A stretch of 6,999 bases of DNA from Coriobacteriales bacterium (lineage in GTDB: Bacteria; Actinomycetota; Coriobacteriia; Coriobacteriales; CADBOM01). Every line of letters begins with the position of its first letter. The first letter of the stretch is position 1. Shown here in pieces: positions 1-6,122 of the stretch. Below the pieces are notes generated by a model. That model saw only the letters and a program-made list of their open reading frames with translations, ran no database searches and was not told the origin of the DNA. Both the position numbers and the translations under genes were made by a program. The stretch covers positions 1-6,999 of the forward strand of contig JAFWGD010000182.1 of NCBI GenBank assembly GCA_017515355.1, written 5' to 3'.

Positions 1-23
1 GGGTTCGAGTCCCGTTCGCCCTG
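1..23 (+). tRNA. 3' end of a tRNA, possibly tRNA-Trp (partial, cut by window edge)
   Basis: Only the T loop and 3' acceptor strand are present. The T loop TTCGAGT lies at 4-10, the 3' T-stem strand CCCGT at 11-15, the acceptor 3' strand TCGCCCT at 16-22 and a discriminator G at 23. CCA is not encoded; the next bases are AAC. The acceptor predicts an A1-U72 pair with G73, a combination typical of bacterial tRNA-Trp, but the anticodon is outside the window, so the identity is inference. The first 20 bases are identical to the 3' part of the tRNA-Gly on the opposite strand. A hairpin terminator follows within 10 bases, as expected for the end of a tRNA transcription unit. Confidence 0.7.
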
Positions 24-29
24 AACAAA

Positions 30-60
30 AAGACCCCCTGACGGGGGTCTTCGAGTTTTT
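30..60. terminator. Bidirectional rho-independent terminator between convergent tRNA genes
   Basis: A perfect 9-bp stem (AAGACCCCC at 30-38, GGGGGTCTT at 43-51) closes a 4-nt TGAC loop. On the plus strand it is followed by CGAG and five T at 56-60. On the minus strand the stem runs directly into further T bases (opposite the A run at 27-30). It can therefore end both the plus-strand tRNA unit and the minus-strand tRNA-Pro/tRNA-Gly unit. The minus-strand version has the better placed U tract. Confidence 0.88.
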
Positions 61-135
61 GGAGCGGCGAACGGGACTCGAACCCGCAACAATCAGCTTG
101 GAAGGCTGAGGCTCTACCAATTGAACTATCGCCGC
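60..135 (-). tRNA. tRNA-Gly(UCC)
   Basis: Read on the minus strand this is a complete 76-nt tRNA including an encoded CCA (opposite 60-62) and discriminator U73 (opposite 63). The acceptor arms GCGGCGA and TCGCCGC pair fully (129-135 with 64-70). The anticodon stem TCAGC/GCTGA encloses the loop CTTCCAA, giving anticodon UCC opposite 100-102, which reads GGA and GGG glycine codons. The T loop is TTCGAGT. It lies 14 nt downstream of tRNA-Pro and is probably co-transcribed with it, ending at the hairpin at 30-51. Confidence 0.96.
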
Positions 136-149
136 ATGTCAAGTTGCCG

Positions 150-226
<77 letters not shown>

Positions 227-241
227 TCTCCTCTGGCCACG

Positions 242-280
242 AAAAAACAGTTTATGCAATTGGCGCTAGCTTAGCAACTG
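242..280 (-). terminator. Weak imperfect hairpin plus T6 tract, possible end of the rdgB transcript
   Basis: On the minus strand CAGTT (opposite 276-280) pairs with AACTG (opposite 248-252), with an inner GC/GC extension across a 3-nt bulge, directly followed by six T (opposite 242-247). The stem is short and the loop long, so this would be a poor intrinsic terminator. It coincides almost exactly with the putative tRNA promoter, and the symmetry may be chance. No other terminator is visible between rdgB and the tRNAs, so readthrough into the tRNAs is an alternative. Confidence 0.22.
249..277 (-). promoter_or_regulatory. Putative sigma70-type promoter of the tRNA-Pro/tRNA-Gly unit
   Basis: On the minus strand a -35-like TTGCTA (272-277) and a -10-like TAAACT (249-254) are separated by exactly 17 bases. 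Each matches the consensus at 4 of 6 positions. The predicted start falls around 241-243, leaving a leader of about 15 nt before tRNA-Pro. The site sits in the 73-bp gap after the rdgB stop, the only sizeable space upstream of the tRNAs. This is inferred from motif and position only. Confidence 0.5.
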
Positions 281-299
281 GGGATTTCGCCACCGTGCG

Positions 300-899
300 C
301 TAATTCCTTGCCACTAACTGCTCTTTGAGCTTGCGCAGCGCGCGGCCCCTATGCGAAATCGCGTTCTTCTCCTCCATCGTCAGCTCGGCCATCGAGCGCG
401 AGCCGCCGTACTCATCCGGCAGGAAGAGCGGGTCGTAGCCGAACCCACCCTCGCCGTGGAGATGGTCGTCGATGCTTCCCTCGACCGACTCGACCGCGAT
501 GAACTCGGTGCCATCCACGTCGATGAAGACGATGGCGCAGGTGAAGCGCGCGGTGCGATCCTCAATGCCTTCGAGCTCGGAGAGCAGCTTGACGTTGTTG
601 GCCGCGTTGTCGCACTGCTCGCCCGCATATCGCGAGGAGTAGATTCCCGGAGCACCGCCAAGCGCGTCGACCACGATGCCGGAGTCATCGGCCATCGATG
701 CGAGCCCAGTGTTCTCGAAGGTAGCACGCGCCTTGATGCGCGCGTTGGCGAGGAATGTGGTGCCGTCTTCTACGGGTTCGGGAAAATCGCCGACCTGCGA
801 AAGCGGCACGAATTCATAGCCCTCGATGTCGATGATGCTCATGATCTCGACGACCTTGTGGGCGTTCGAGGTTGCGACGACTACTCTCTTGCTCGCCAT
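300..899 (-). CDS. rdgB: XTP/dITP pyrophosphatase (RdgB/HAM1 family)
   Basis: A cytosolic house-cleaning enzyme that hydrolyses dITP, XTP and ITP to the monophosphate and pyrophosphate, keeping deaminated purines out of DNA and RNA. At 199 aa it is full length for the family. Visible motifs: the nucleotide-binding TSNAHKVVE (10-18), TFLANARIKA (48-57), ADDSGI (70-75) holding the likely catalytic Asp71, ALGGAPGIYSSRYAG (79-93), GFGYDPLF (152-159) and ISHRGRAL (181-188). The ATG is fixed by a good GGAGG site inside the end of rph, 8 nt upstream, and by the motif TSN lying close to the N-terminus as is usual. It starts 3 nt after the rph stop, so the two are probably translationally coupled. Last protein gene of the minus-strand block; stop codon TAG. 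Confidence 0.97.
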   Translation of the reverse strand: MASKRVVVATSNAHKVVEIMSIIDIEGYEFVPLSQVGDFPEPVEDGTTFLANARIKARATFENTGLASMADDSGIVVDALGGAPGIYSSRYAGEQCDNAANNVKLLSELEGIEDRTARFTCAIVFIDVDGTEFIAVESVEGSIDDHLHGEGGFGYDPLFLPDEYGGSRSMAELTMEEKNAISHRGRALRKLKEQLVARN

Positions 900-902
900 C
901 CC

Positions 903-1625
903 CTACGCCTCCAGAGCCTTGCGCTGGAGCTCCATAAGCTCGCGCAAGCCCTTCTCGCCCATGTCGAGCATGGCATTGAGCCTTCCTCGATCGAATGTTG
1001 CACGCTCGCCGGTCCCCTGCAGCTCGATGAATTCGCCGTTGCCATTCATGACGAGGTTCATGTCGATCTCGGCGCGCGAGTCCTCGTGGTAGTCGAGATC
1101 GAGCACGATCTTGCCGTCGACCATTCCGACGCTGACCGCGCTGACCTGGGTGACGATGGGGTCGCCCTTGAGCTTGCCGGCGTTGCGCCATGTGGTGAGC
1201 GCATCGCGCAGTGCGATCCACGCCCCGGTGATCGATGCGGTGCGCGTGCCGCCATCCGCCTGGATGACATCGCAGTCGAGTGTGACGGTGATCTCGCCGA
1301 GCGCCCTCATGTCCACCGCAGCGCGCAGCGATCGGCCGATCAGCCGCTGGATCTCATGCGTGCGGCCCTTCTGCCCCTTTGTCTCGCGCGGAGTGCGCGT
1401 GGCGGTCGAGGCAGGCAACATCGAATACTCGGCGGTGACCCATCCCTTGCCGCTGCCCTTCATCCACGATGGAACCGACTCGTCGATGGTCGCAGCGCAG
1501 AGCACCTTGGTGTCGCCGAATTCGATCATGCACGATCCGTAGCTGTTCTTGAGGTAGTTGCGGGTGATCCTCACCGGGCGCATCTCGTTGTCTGCGCGCC
1601 CGAACGACCTTTGCTGGATTGGCAT
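903..1625 (-). CDS. rph: Ribonuclease PH
   Basis: A phosphate-dependent 3'-to-5' exoribonuclease that trims the 3' ends of tRNA precursors and structured RNAs, releasing nucleoside diphosphates; the family works as a hexameric ring in the cytosol. The 240 aa match the usual length. Visible motifs: GWVTAEYSMLP (61-71), RTHEIQRLIGRSLRA (88-102), the phosphate-binding GGTRTASITGA (125-135, with Thr127 and Arg128; Arg88 is the likely second phosphate ligand), DLDYHEDSRAEIDMN (176-190, with Asp182 and Asp188 as probable catalytic/metal residues) and EFIELQGTGE (198-207). The ATG has an AGAGG site 6 nt upstream and lies 15 nt after the murI stop. The sequence is intact, so activity is expected. The murI-rph-rdgB order is known from actinobacteria. 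Stop codon TAG. Confidence 0.98.
   Translation of the reverse strand: MPIQQRSFGRADNEMRPVRITRNYLKNSYGSCMIEFGDTKVLCAATIDESVPSWMKGSGKGWVTAEYSMLPASTATRTPRETKGQKGRTHEIQRLIGRSLRAAVDMRALGEITVTLDCDVIQADGGTRTASITGAWIALRDALTTWRNAGKLKGDPIVTQVSAVSVGMVDGKIVLDLDYHEDSRAEIDMNLVMNGNGEFIELQGTGERATFDRGRLNAMLDMGEKGLRELMELQRKALEA
908..912 (-). promoter_or_regulatory. Ribosome binding site of rdgB inside the rph coding end
   Basis: GGAGG on the minus strand lies within the last codons of rph, 8 nt before the rdgB ATG. It supports the chosen rdgB start and implies that ribosomes finishing rph can load directly onto rdgB. Confidence 0.75.
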
Positions 1626-1640
1626 CTGCCGCCTCTCTTC

Positions 1641-2534
1641 CTACTTGGTGGTTAGCGCCTCGAGCTCATCGAGCCCGACGCCCTCGAGGGTGAAATCGCT
1701 GTTCTCGAACGTCGCCTTGATCGCCTGCTCGAAGTCGCCGAGGTCGTCGGCGGTGGTGGCGAAGCGATAGAACGCATCGGAGCGGCTCTTCGCGAGGTGC
1801 CCCCTGCGCTCGAGGGTCTCGTAAACATCGTTGGCGGTCTCGGTGGCCGACGAGATGATGCGGACATCGGGGCCCATGACCTGCGAGATCAGAGGCTCGA
1901 GGAACGGGAAGTGCGTGCACCCCATGACGAGCGTATCGATGTTGCGCTCCTTGAGTGGGCTCAAATACCCCTGCGCTATCTCGATGTGCTCGGGATCGTC
2001 GGCGAGCCTGGCAAGGGCGGCGAGTGGACCCGATCCGTCCGAATCCTTCGAGTGCAGGCTCTCCTCGACTATGTCGACGAACCTGGGGGTTGCAGCGGAA
2101 AAGACCTTGATGCCGGCATCGAGGCGCTTGATGGCGCTCTCGTAGGCGCCGGACTCTACGGTTGCCGTGGTGGCGATGACTCCCACGCGGCGCGAACGCG
2201 TGGCTCGCATCGCAGCGCGGGCGCCCGGTTCCACCACGCCGAGGATCGGAACGTCGAACATCCGCTGCGCCATCTCGAGGCCGGCGGCGGTGGCGGTGTT
2301 GCATGCGATGATGATGAGCTTCACATCGCGCTCGAGCAGCCAGCTGCAGATCTGCCTCACGAAGCCGCGCGTCTCATCGAGCGGGCGCGGGCCGTAGGGG
2401 CAGCGCTTGCTGTCGCCGAAATACCAAATCGATTCGTCGGGAAGCTTCTCGGCGATCGCCTTGGCAACGGTGAGCCCTCCGATTCCAGAATCGAAGATGC
2501 CTATCGGCCTGCTTCTCCTGTCATTGCTCGCCAT
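1641..2534 (-). CDS. murI: Glutamate racemase
   Basis: A cofactor-independent cytosolic enzyme interconverting L- and D-glutamate, supplying D-Glu for the peptidoglycan stem peptide. Visible motifs: IGIFDSGIGGLTVAKA (11-26, with Asp15 and Ser16), YFGDSKRCPYG (38-48), IIACNTATA (75-83) with catalytic Cys79, and MGCTHFPFLEP (204-214) with catalytic Cys206 and His208. Both cysteines of the two-base mechanism are present. The 297 aa are longer than the usual 260-275: there is a hydrophilic insertion around 161-170 and a tail of roughly 20-30 residues at the C-terminus that is rich in acidic residues. The start has GAGG 6 nt upstream and lies 33 nt after the dehydrogenase stop. A 5-bp GC hairpin without T tract lies in that gap. 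Stop codon TAG. Confidence 0.97.
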   Translation of the reverse strand: MASNDRRSRPIGIFDSGIGGLTVAKAIAEKLPDESIWYFGDSKRCPYGPRPLDETRGFVRQICSWLLERDVKLIIIACNTATAAGLEMAQRMFDVPILGVVEPGARAAMRATRSRRVGVIATTATVESGAYESAIKRLDAGIKVFSAATPRFVDIVEESLHSKDSDGSGPLAALARLADDPEHIEIAQGYLSPLKERNIDTLVMGCTHFPFLEPLISQVMGPDVRIISSATETANDVYETLERRGHLAKSRSDAFYRFATTADDLGDFEQAIKATFENSDFTLEGVGLDELEALTTK

Positions 2535-2567
2535 CGGTGACCTCGTGATTCGCGCGCCCGTTCGCGC

Positions 2568-3836
2568 CTAGAACTCGTATCCGTTTCCAAAATTGTAGAC
2601 CTGCGCGCCCACCAGCTCAGTGCTGACGATGTTGCGCGTGTCGTAGATGATTGGAGTGCGCATCGCGGCGACGAACTCGCCGAGCGCATCGCCCTTGAAC
2701 TCGTTGTGATCGGTGAGGACTATCGCCAGGTCTGCGCCCTCGAAGAGCACCTTGGGGTCGCTGCAGCCATACTGCTCGACATGCGGATCGAAAACGGCGA
2801 CGCTATAGCCGCGCTCCTCGAGAAGCGCGATCGCATCCATCGCCGGGGATTGTCTGCAGTCGTCGATGTTTCCCTTGTAGGTGACGCCGAGCGCCACGAC
2901 CTTCGCGCTCTTAGGCGCGATCCCGCGAGCGGCGAAGTGCGCGTCGACCTTGCCGCAGACGAATTCCGGCATGCCGCAGTTGATGTCGCGCGCAAGCTTG
3001 ATCAGCTTGGCGGTCTCGGGGGCCTTCGCGCAGATGAAGTATGGATCGATCGCCAGGCAATGCCCGCCGACTCCCGGCCCAGGGGTGTGAAGATTGACGC
3101 GCGGGTGCTTGTTCGCGAGCCTGATGACTTCGAGGCAATCGATGTCGAGCTCGTCGCAAACCATAGCGAGCTCGTTGGCAAGCGCGATGTTGACGTCGCG
3201 GAAGGTGTTCTCCATGCATTTCGAGAGCTCGGCGACCTTGGCCTCGGTCTGCAGGATCTCGCCGACGACGAAGGTGCGGTAGAGTTCGGTGGCTGCGGCA
3301 GTGCAGGCAGGCGTGACCCCGCCTATGATCCTGTTGTTGTGGACGAGCTCGTAGATGATCTTGCCGGGGAGGACGCGCTCGGGGCAGTGCGCAACGAAGA
3401 CGCTCTCGCCCACCCTAAAGCCTGCAGCCTCGACGGCTGGCACCACGAAATCGTCGATGGAGCGCGGGGCGATGGTCGACTCGACAACGAGCAGGTTGCC
3501 CTCTTCCAGCACTGGAAGGACCGACTCGACCGCGGCCATCACATAGGACAGGTCGCATGCGCGCGAACCGTCGTCGACGAAGGGGGTGGGAACGGCGATG
3601 ATGAAGGCGTCGGCGGGCTCGGGAGCCAGCGCCGCGCGCAGCTTGCCAGCCGCGACGGCATCGGCGACGAGCTCGGCCAATCCGGGCTCCTCGATCGTTA
3701 TCCTGCCCGCATTGAGGTTGTCGACGACTTTCTCGGAAAGATCGACCGCTAGCATGTCACAGCCGCTGCTCGCGAACATCGCCGAGGTCGGCAAGCCTAT
3801 GTAACCGCAGCCGATGACGCAGACCCTCTTATCCAA
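2568..3836 (-). CDS. wecC: UDP-N-acetyl-D-mannosaminuronic acid dehydrogenase (WecC-like), TTG start
   Basis: A member of the UDP-glucose/GDP-mannose dehydrogenase family, which performs two NAD+-dependent oxidations of a sugar C6 alcohol to the carboxylate. The 422 aa suit WecC (about 420). Visible: Rossmann motif GCGYIGLP (9-16), VPTPF (82-86), ESTIAPRS (119-126), HCPERVLPGKIIYELVHNNR (150-169), the active-site block AELSKCMENTFRDVN (202-216, Lys206 and Asn210), PGPGVGGHCLAIDPYF (252-267, catalytic Cys260) and TYKGNIDDCRQSPA (319-332). The LPGKIIYELVHNNRIIGG type of motif points to UDP-ManNAc rather than UDP-glucose as substrate, and the nearby UDP-GlcNAc 2-epimerase supports this. UDP-GlcNAc or another UDP-HexNAc remains possible. 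The start is TTG; no in-frame ATG precedes the Rossmann motif. Stop codon TAG. Confidence 0.9.
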   Translation of the reverse strand: MDKRVCVIGCGYIGLPTSAMFASSGCDMLAVDLSEKVVDNLNAGRITIEEPGLAELVADAVAAGKLRAALAPEPADAFIIAVPTPFVDDGSRACDLSYVMAAVESVLPVLEEGNLLVVESTIAPRSIDDFVVPAVEAAGFRVGESVFVAHCPERVLPGKIIYELVHNNRIIGGVTPACTAAATELYRTFVVGEILQTEAKVAELSKCMENTFRDVNIALANELAMVCDELDIDCLEVIRLANKHPRVNLHTPGPGVGGHCLAIDPYFICAKAPETAKLIKLARDINCGMPEFVCGKVDAHFAARGIAPKSAKVVALGVTYKGNIDDCRQSPAMDAIALLEERGYSVAVFDPHVEQYGCSDPKVLFEGADLAIVLTDHNEFKGDALGEFVAAMRTPIIYDTRNIVSTELVGAQVYNFGNGYEF

Positions 3837-3840
3837 TGCT

Positions 3841-3850
3841 TCCCTCTTCC
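3841..3850 (-). promoter_or_regulatory. Ribosome binding site supporting the TTG start of wecC
   Basis: The minus strand reads GGAAGAGGGA here, with the GAGGG core ending 5 nt before the TTG codon opposite 3834-3836. Translation must start upstream of the Rossmann glycine motif at residue 9 and no ATG is available, so this site decides the start. The 57-nt gap between the glycosyltransferase stop and this start has no convincing promoter or terminator. Confidence 0.65.
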
Positions 3851-3893
3851 CTGCCGACGAGCTGGGCGCCGTGGCCAGCGCAATCGGCCAGAA

Positions 3894-6122
3894 CTACTTG
3901 GTCTTCTTCAAGCCCAACGCGAACTCGCGCGTGATGCCCTCGACCTTGATCAGCCTCTCGCCCTCCATCTGGGACAGCGGGCTTCCTGGCTTGCACTCAG
4001 CTATTATATGGCCTTCTACAGACTCGTAATCGGTGTACTTCGATGGAAGCCACGGTATGCAGCCGTAAATATCCTCCATGTCGTTGAGATAGAGGTAATC
4101 CATCTTGCTCGCGAGGTTGAGGAACTCGAAGAACGGCCTGTAGGAGTTGACCTTGACCTGCGCGCCTGCAACGTTACCGACCTTGCTGTCGGCGCTGACG
4201 AAGAGGTGCAGCACGACATCGGGGTTCGCGGTGAGCCCCAGCATGCTATCGCAATTGCGCGTCTCGTAGAACTTGCCGAAGTACGCGATGTTGATCTTGC
4301 TAGGGTCGAGCGCGTAGCCGGTCTTGACGAGATCGTTGTAGCGCACGTCCATAGCAGGCTGGCACATGATGACGGCATGCTCGCGCACGCGGGGCTCGAG
4401 ATCTTTGACCCTGTTGTAGCTCAGCATGAAGTCGCGCTGGTTGGCGTTGGTGAACATGATGACGTCGGCAGCACTGTAGACGCACAGCTCGCACTCCTCG
4501 TAGAAGTGCGAGAGCAGATCGCGGTCGGCCTCGCGCAAGCTCTCGTACTCGTCGCGGATGATGCCGTTGTTGGACATGTTGAGCGGATCGGAGAACTCCG
4601 CATACCACTTGGCTTGCGGATTCGCCTTCTTGTAGAGATAGGCCGCTATGTGGGAGCCCGGGCGATCGGAACGCGAGTAGATCACCTCGGCAGGGAGGTC
4701 GCGCGCGGCGTTGTAGGCGGCGACTCCGTAGTAGAGCTGCCTGCGCCTGTCGATGCTGCTCCACCCGCCGAGCTCGGTGCGCACGCTGAATGCAAAGCGG
4801 GCGAAGAGCTTCTCGAAGGGCTCGTCGGTATCCTTCCTGTCGGACATATCCTTCGAGAAGACGCTCCAGTTGAAGGGCGTGCCCTCCAGCTCGTCGATCT
4901 CGCCGAGGCGTTTGGTTGCGACGAACGCCGGCGGGAAGACCGAGGGCGAGAAGCAGTAGCTGAAGCAGATCGCCGGATGCTCGGAGAACATGCTGCGATT
5001 GATGAAGATGCCGTCGTAGCCGAAGACAGCCTCGCGAATCGCGTTGCGCTCAGGTTCCGAGGCGATGTCATAGCGCGCTTTGAGCTGTTCGAGCTGCCAG
5101 AAGATAAGGTTGGTCGCGAAGAGCTTATGCTCGAGGTCATCGCACTCGTCGAAGGCAAGGCGTTCAAGCGCGGCGATGCAGGCGATGACGCTCTCGACAG
5201 GCGCCTGCTCGCCCTCGCGATCGATCACCCAGACGATCTCAGAGCTTTCCAGCGCTGGCGCATAGGCCTGCTCGCTGTCCTCGGTGAAGCCGAGAACCTT
5301 CTTCGCCATCTTCGGATACGCACGAACCCAAACCGCTGGAGCGCAGACGCTGCCGCTGCTTGGCAGGCACTCTTCGAGAAGGCCCTTGCGGACGAGCTTG
5401 CCGCAGAGCGAGGAATAGATGAACCGATGCCGAGTGGCCTTGTTCCCGATATGTGAAAGGTAGTAGTTGTGCCAGGCCTCGAAGCCAGCGGTCTTGCTGG
5501 GAGCCACCTTGCAAACCTCGCCATCGGCGAGCCTGCCGAGGAAGCCAAGGGCGAGGTCGTGGGCGGAATCGATGATCTTGGCGAGCTCGGCGAGGTATCC
5601 GCCAGTGATGGCATCGCCGGCGTTGAGGATGATGATGTGCGTCTTGCTCGCCTTGGCGATAGCGGAACGCAGTGCGGCCGCCGAACCACCATCGCCATCG
5701 AATTCGATGATCTCGAGGTTGAGGTCTCCCCTCGCCGCCTCAACCGAGGCTCGGGTCGCCACAAGCGCCGCAGCATCGCCATTGCCCGCGATGAGGGCGC
5801 TGATGCCGAACGCAGGAGAGGCCGCCTTCTTCGAGAGCCTCTTGGCGGCCTTGCCGAAGGCTGAATGCCTCTGCGAGCCCTTGCCCAAGCTCTGAGCGCC
5901 AGCGCTTGAGCCAGCCTTGCCGAGCTCCTTCTCGAGCTTCGCGATCCTGTTGTCCTTCTTGCGCTCCTCTGCAGAGAGGATGCCCAACTCATCGGTGAGA
6001 AGATCGAGCGCGTAGCTCTGCTTCGACATCTCATCGAGATAACTCAGGAAGCGCTCGTGCTGCGCCCTGTCCTCGTCGGTGTAGGGCGCGGCCTGGTAGT
6101 TGGAGTGCCTGTAGTCGGACAT
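3894..6122 (-). CDS. Two-domain glycosyltransferase-like protein: coiled coil, GT2-like domain with eroded motifs, GT4-like GT-B domain
   Basis: 742 aa with no signal peptide and no clear membrane segment, so probably cytosolic or peripheral at the membrane. Residues 17-70 are charged and helical and look like a coiled coil; 71-103 form a Ser/Gly/Lys-rich linker. Residues about 105-300 resemble a GT2 (GT-A) domain: ISALIAGNGD at the first strand, LEIIEFDGDGGS (136-147) where GT2 enzymes have a DDGS motif, ILNAGD (165-170) where LDADD is usual, and SSLCGKLVRKGLLEE (237-251). The substitutions in the acidic motifs suggest weak or lost catalysis. Residues about 384-742 resemble a GT4 (GT-B) enzyme: ICFSYCFSPSVFPPA (385-399), IYSRSDRPGSH (481-491), WYAEFSDPL (506-514), IAYFGKFYETRN (612-623) and LPSKYTDYESVEGHII (692-707). 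It lies between the epimerase and the dehydrogenase, so a role in assembling a ManNAcA-containing envelope glycan is inferred. The stop of the epimerase abuts this ATG (TAGATG). Stop codon TAG. Confidence 0.78.
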   Translation of the reverse strand: MSDYRHSNYQAAPYTDEDRAQHERFLSYLDEMSKQSYALDLLTDELGILSAEERKKDNRIAKLEKELGKAGSSAGAQSLGKGSQRHSAFGKAAKRLSKKAASPAFGISALIAGNGDAAALVATRASVEAARGDLNLEIIEFDGDGGSAAALRSAIAKASKTHIIILNAGDAITGGYLAELAKIIDSAHDLALGFLGRLADGEVCKVAPSKTAGFEAWHNYYLSHIGNKATRHRFIYSSLCGKLVRKGLLEECLPSSGSVCAPAVWVRAYPKMAKKVLGFTEDSEQAYAPALESSEIVWVIDREGEQAPVESVIACIAALERLAFDECDDLEHKLFATNLIFWQLEQLKARYDIASEPERNAIREAVFGYDGIFINRSMFSEHPAICFSYCFSPSVFPPAFVATKRLGEIDELEGTPFNWSVFSKDMSDRKDTDEPFEKLFARFAFSVRTELGGWSSIDRRRQLYYGVAAYNAARDLPAEVIYSRSDRPGSHIAAYLYKKANPQAKWYAEFSDPLNMSNNGIIRDEYESLREADRDLLSHFYEECELCVYSAADVIMFTNANQRDFMLSYNRVKDLEPRVREHAVIMCQPAMDVRYNDLVKTGYALDPSKINIAYFGKFYETRNCDSMLGLTANPDVVLHLFVSADSKVGNVAGAQVKVNSYRPFFEFLNLASKMDYLYLNDMEDIYGCIPWLPSKYTDYESVEGHIIAECKPGSPLSQMEGERLIKVEGITREFALGLKKTK

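Noticed and set aside
1..23. tRNA 3' fragment considered as an attachment site of an integrated element
   Set aside because: The matching copy in tRNA-Gly is inverted rather than direct, there is no integrase gene, and the fragment sits at the window edge where a full tRNA is the simpler reading.
351..1655. 434-codon plus-strand open frame across rdgB and rph
   Set aside because: It lies antisense to two genes with strong family motifs, has a low-complexity Arg/Asp/Val/Leu composition and no recognisable domain. Long antisense frames are expected in GC-rich coding DNA.
2552..2567. GCGCG/CGCGC hairpin in the 33-nt gap between wecC and murI, considered as a terminator
   Set aside because: Only 5 bp with a 6-nt loop and no T tract on either strand; at most a minor mRNA structure.
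2706..3752. 348-codon plus-strand open frame opposite wecC
   Set aside because: Same antisense pattern; the minus-strand frame carries every dehydrogenase motif.
3837..3893. Promoter or terminator between the glycosyltransferase and wecC
   Set aside because: The 57-nt gap shows only a 5-bp TGGCC/GGCCA pairing with no T tract and no convincing -35/-10 pair.
4008..5456. 482-codon plus-strand open frame opposite the glycosyltransferase
   Set aside because: Antisense shadow of the minus-strand gene; rich in Val, Glu, Asp and Arg with no motif, and no reason to expect a gene on that strand.
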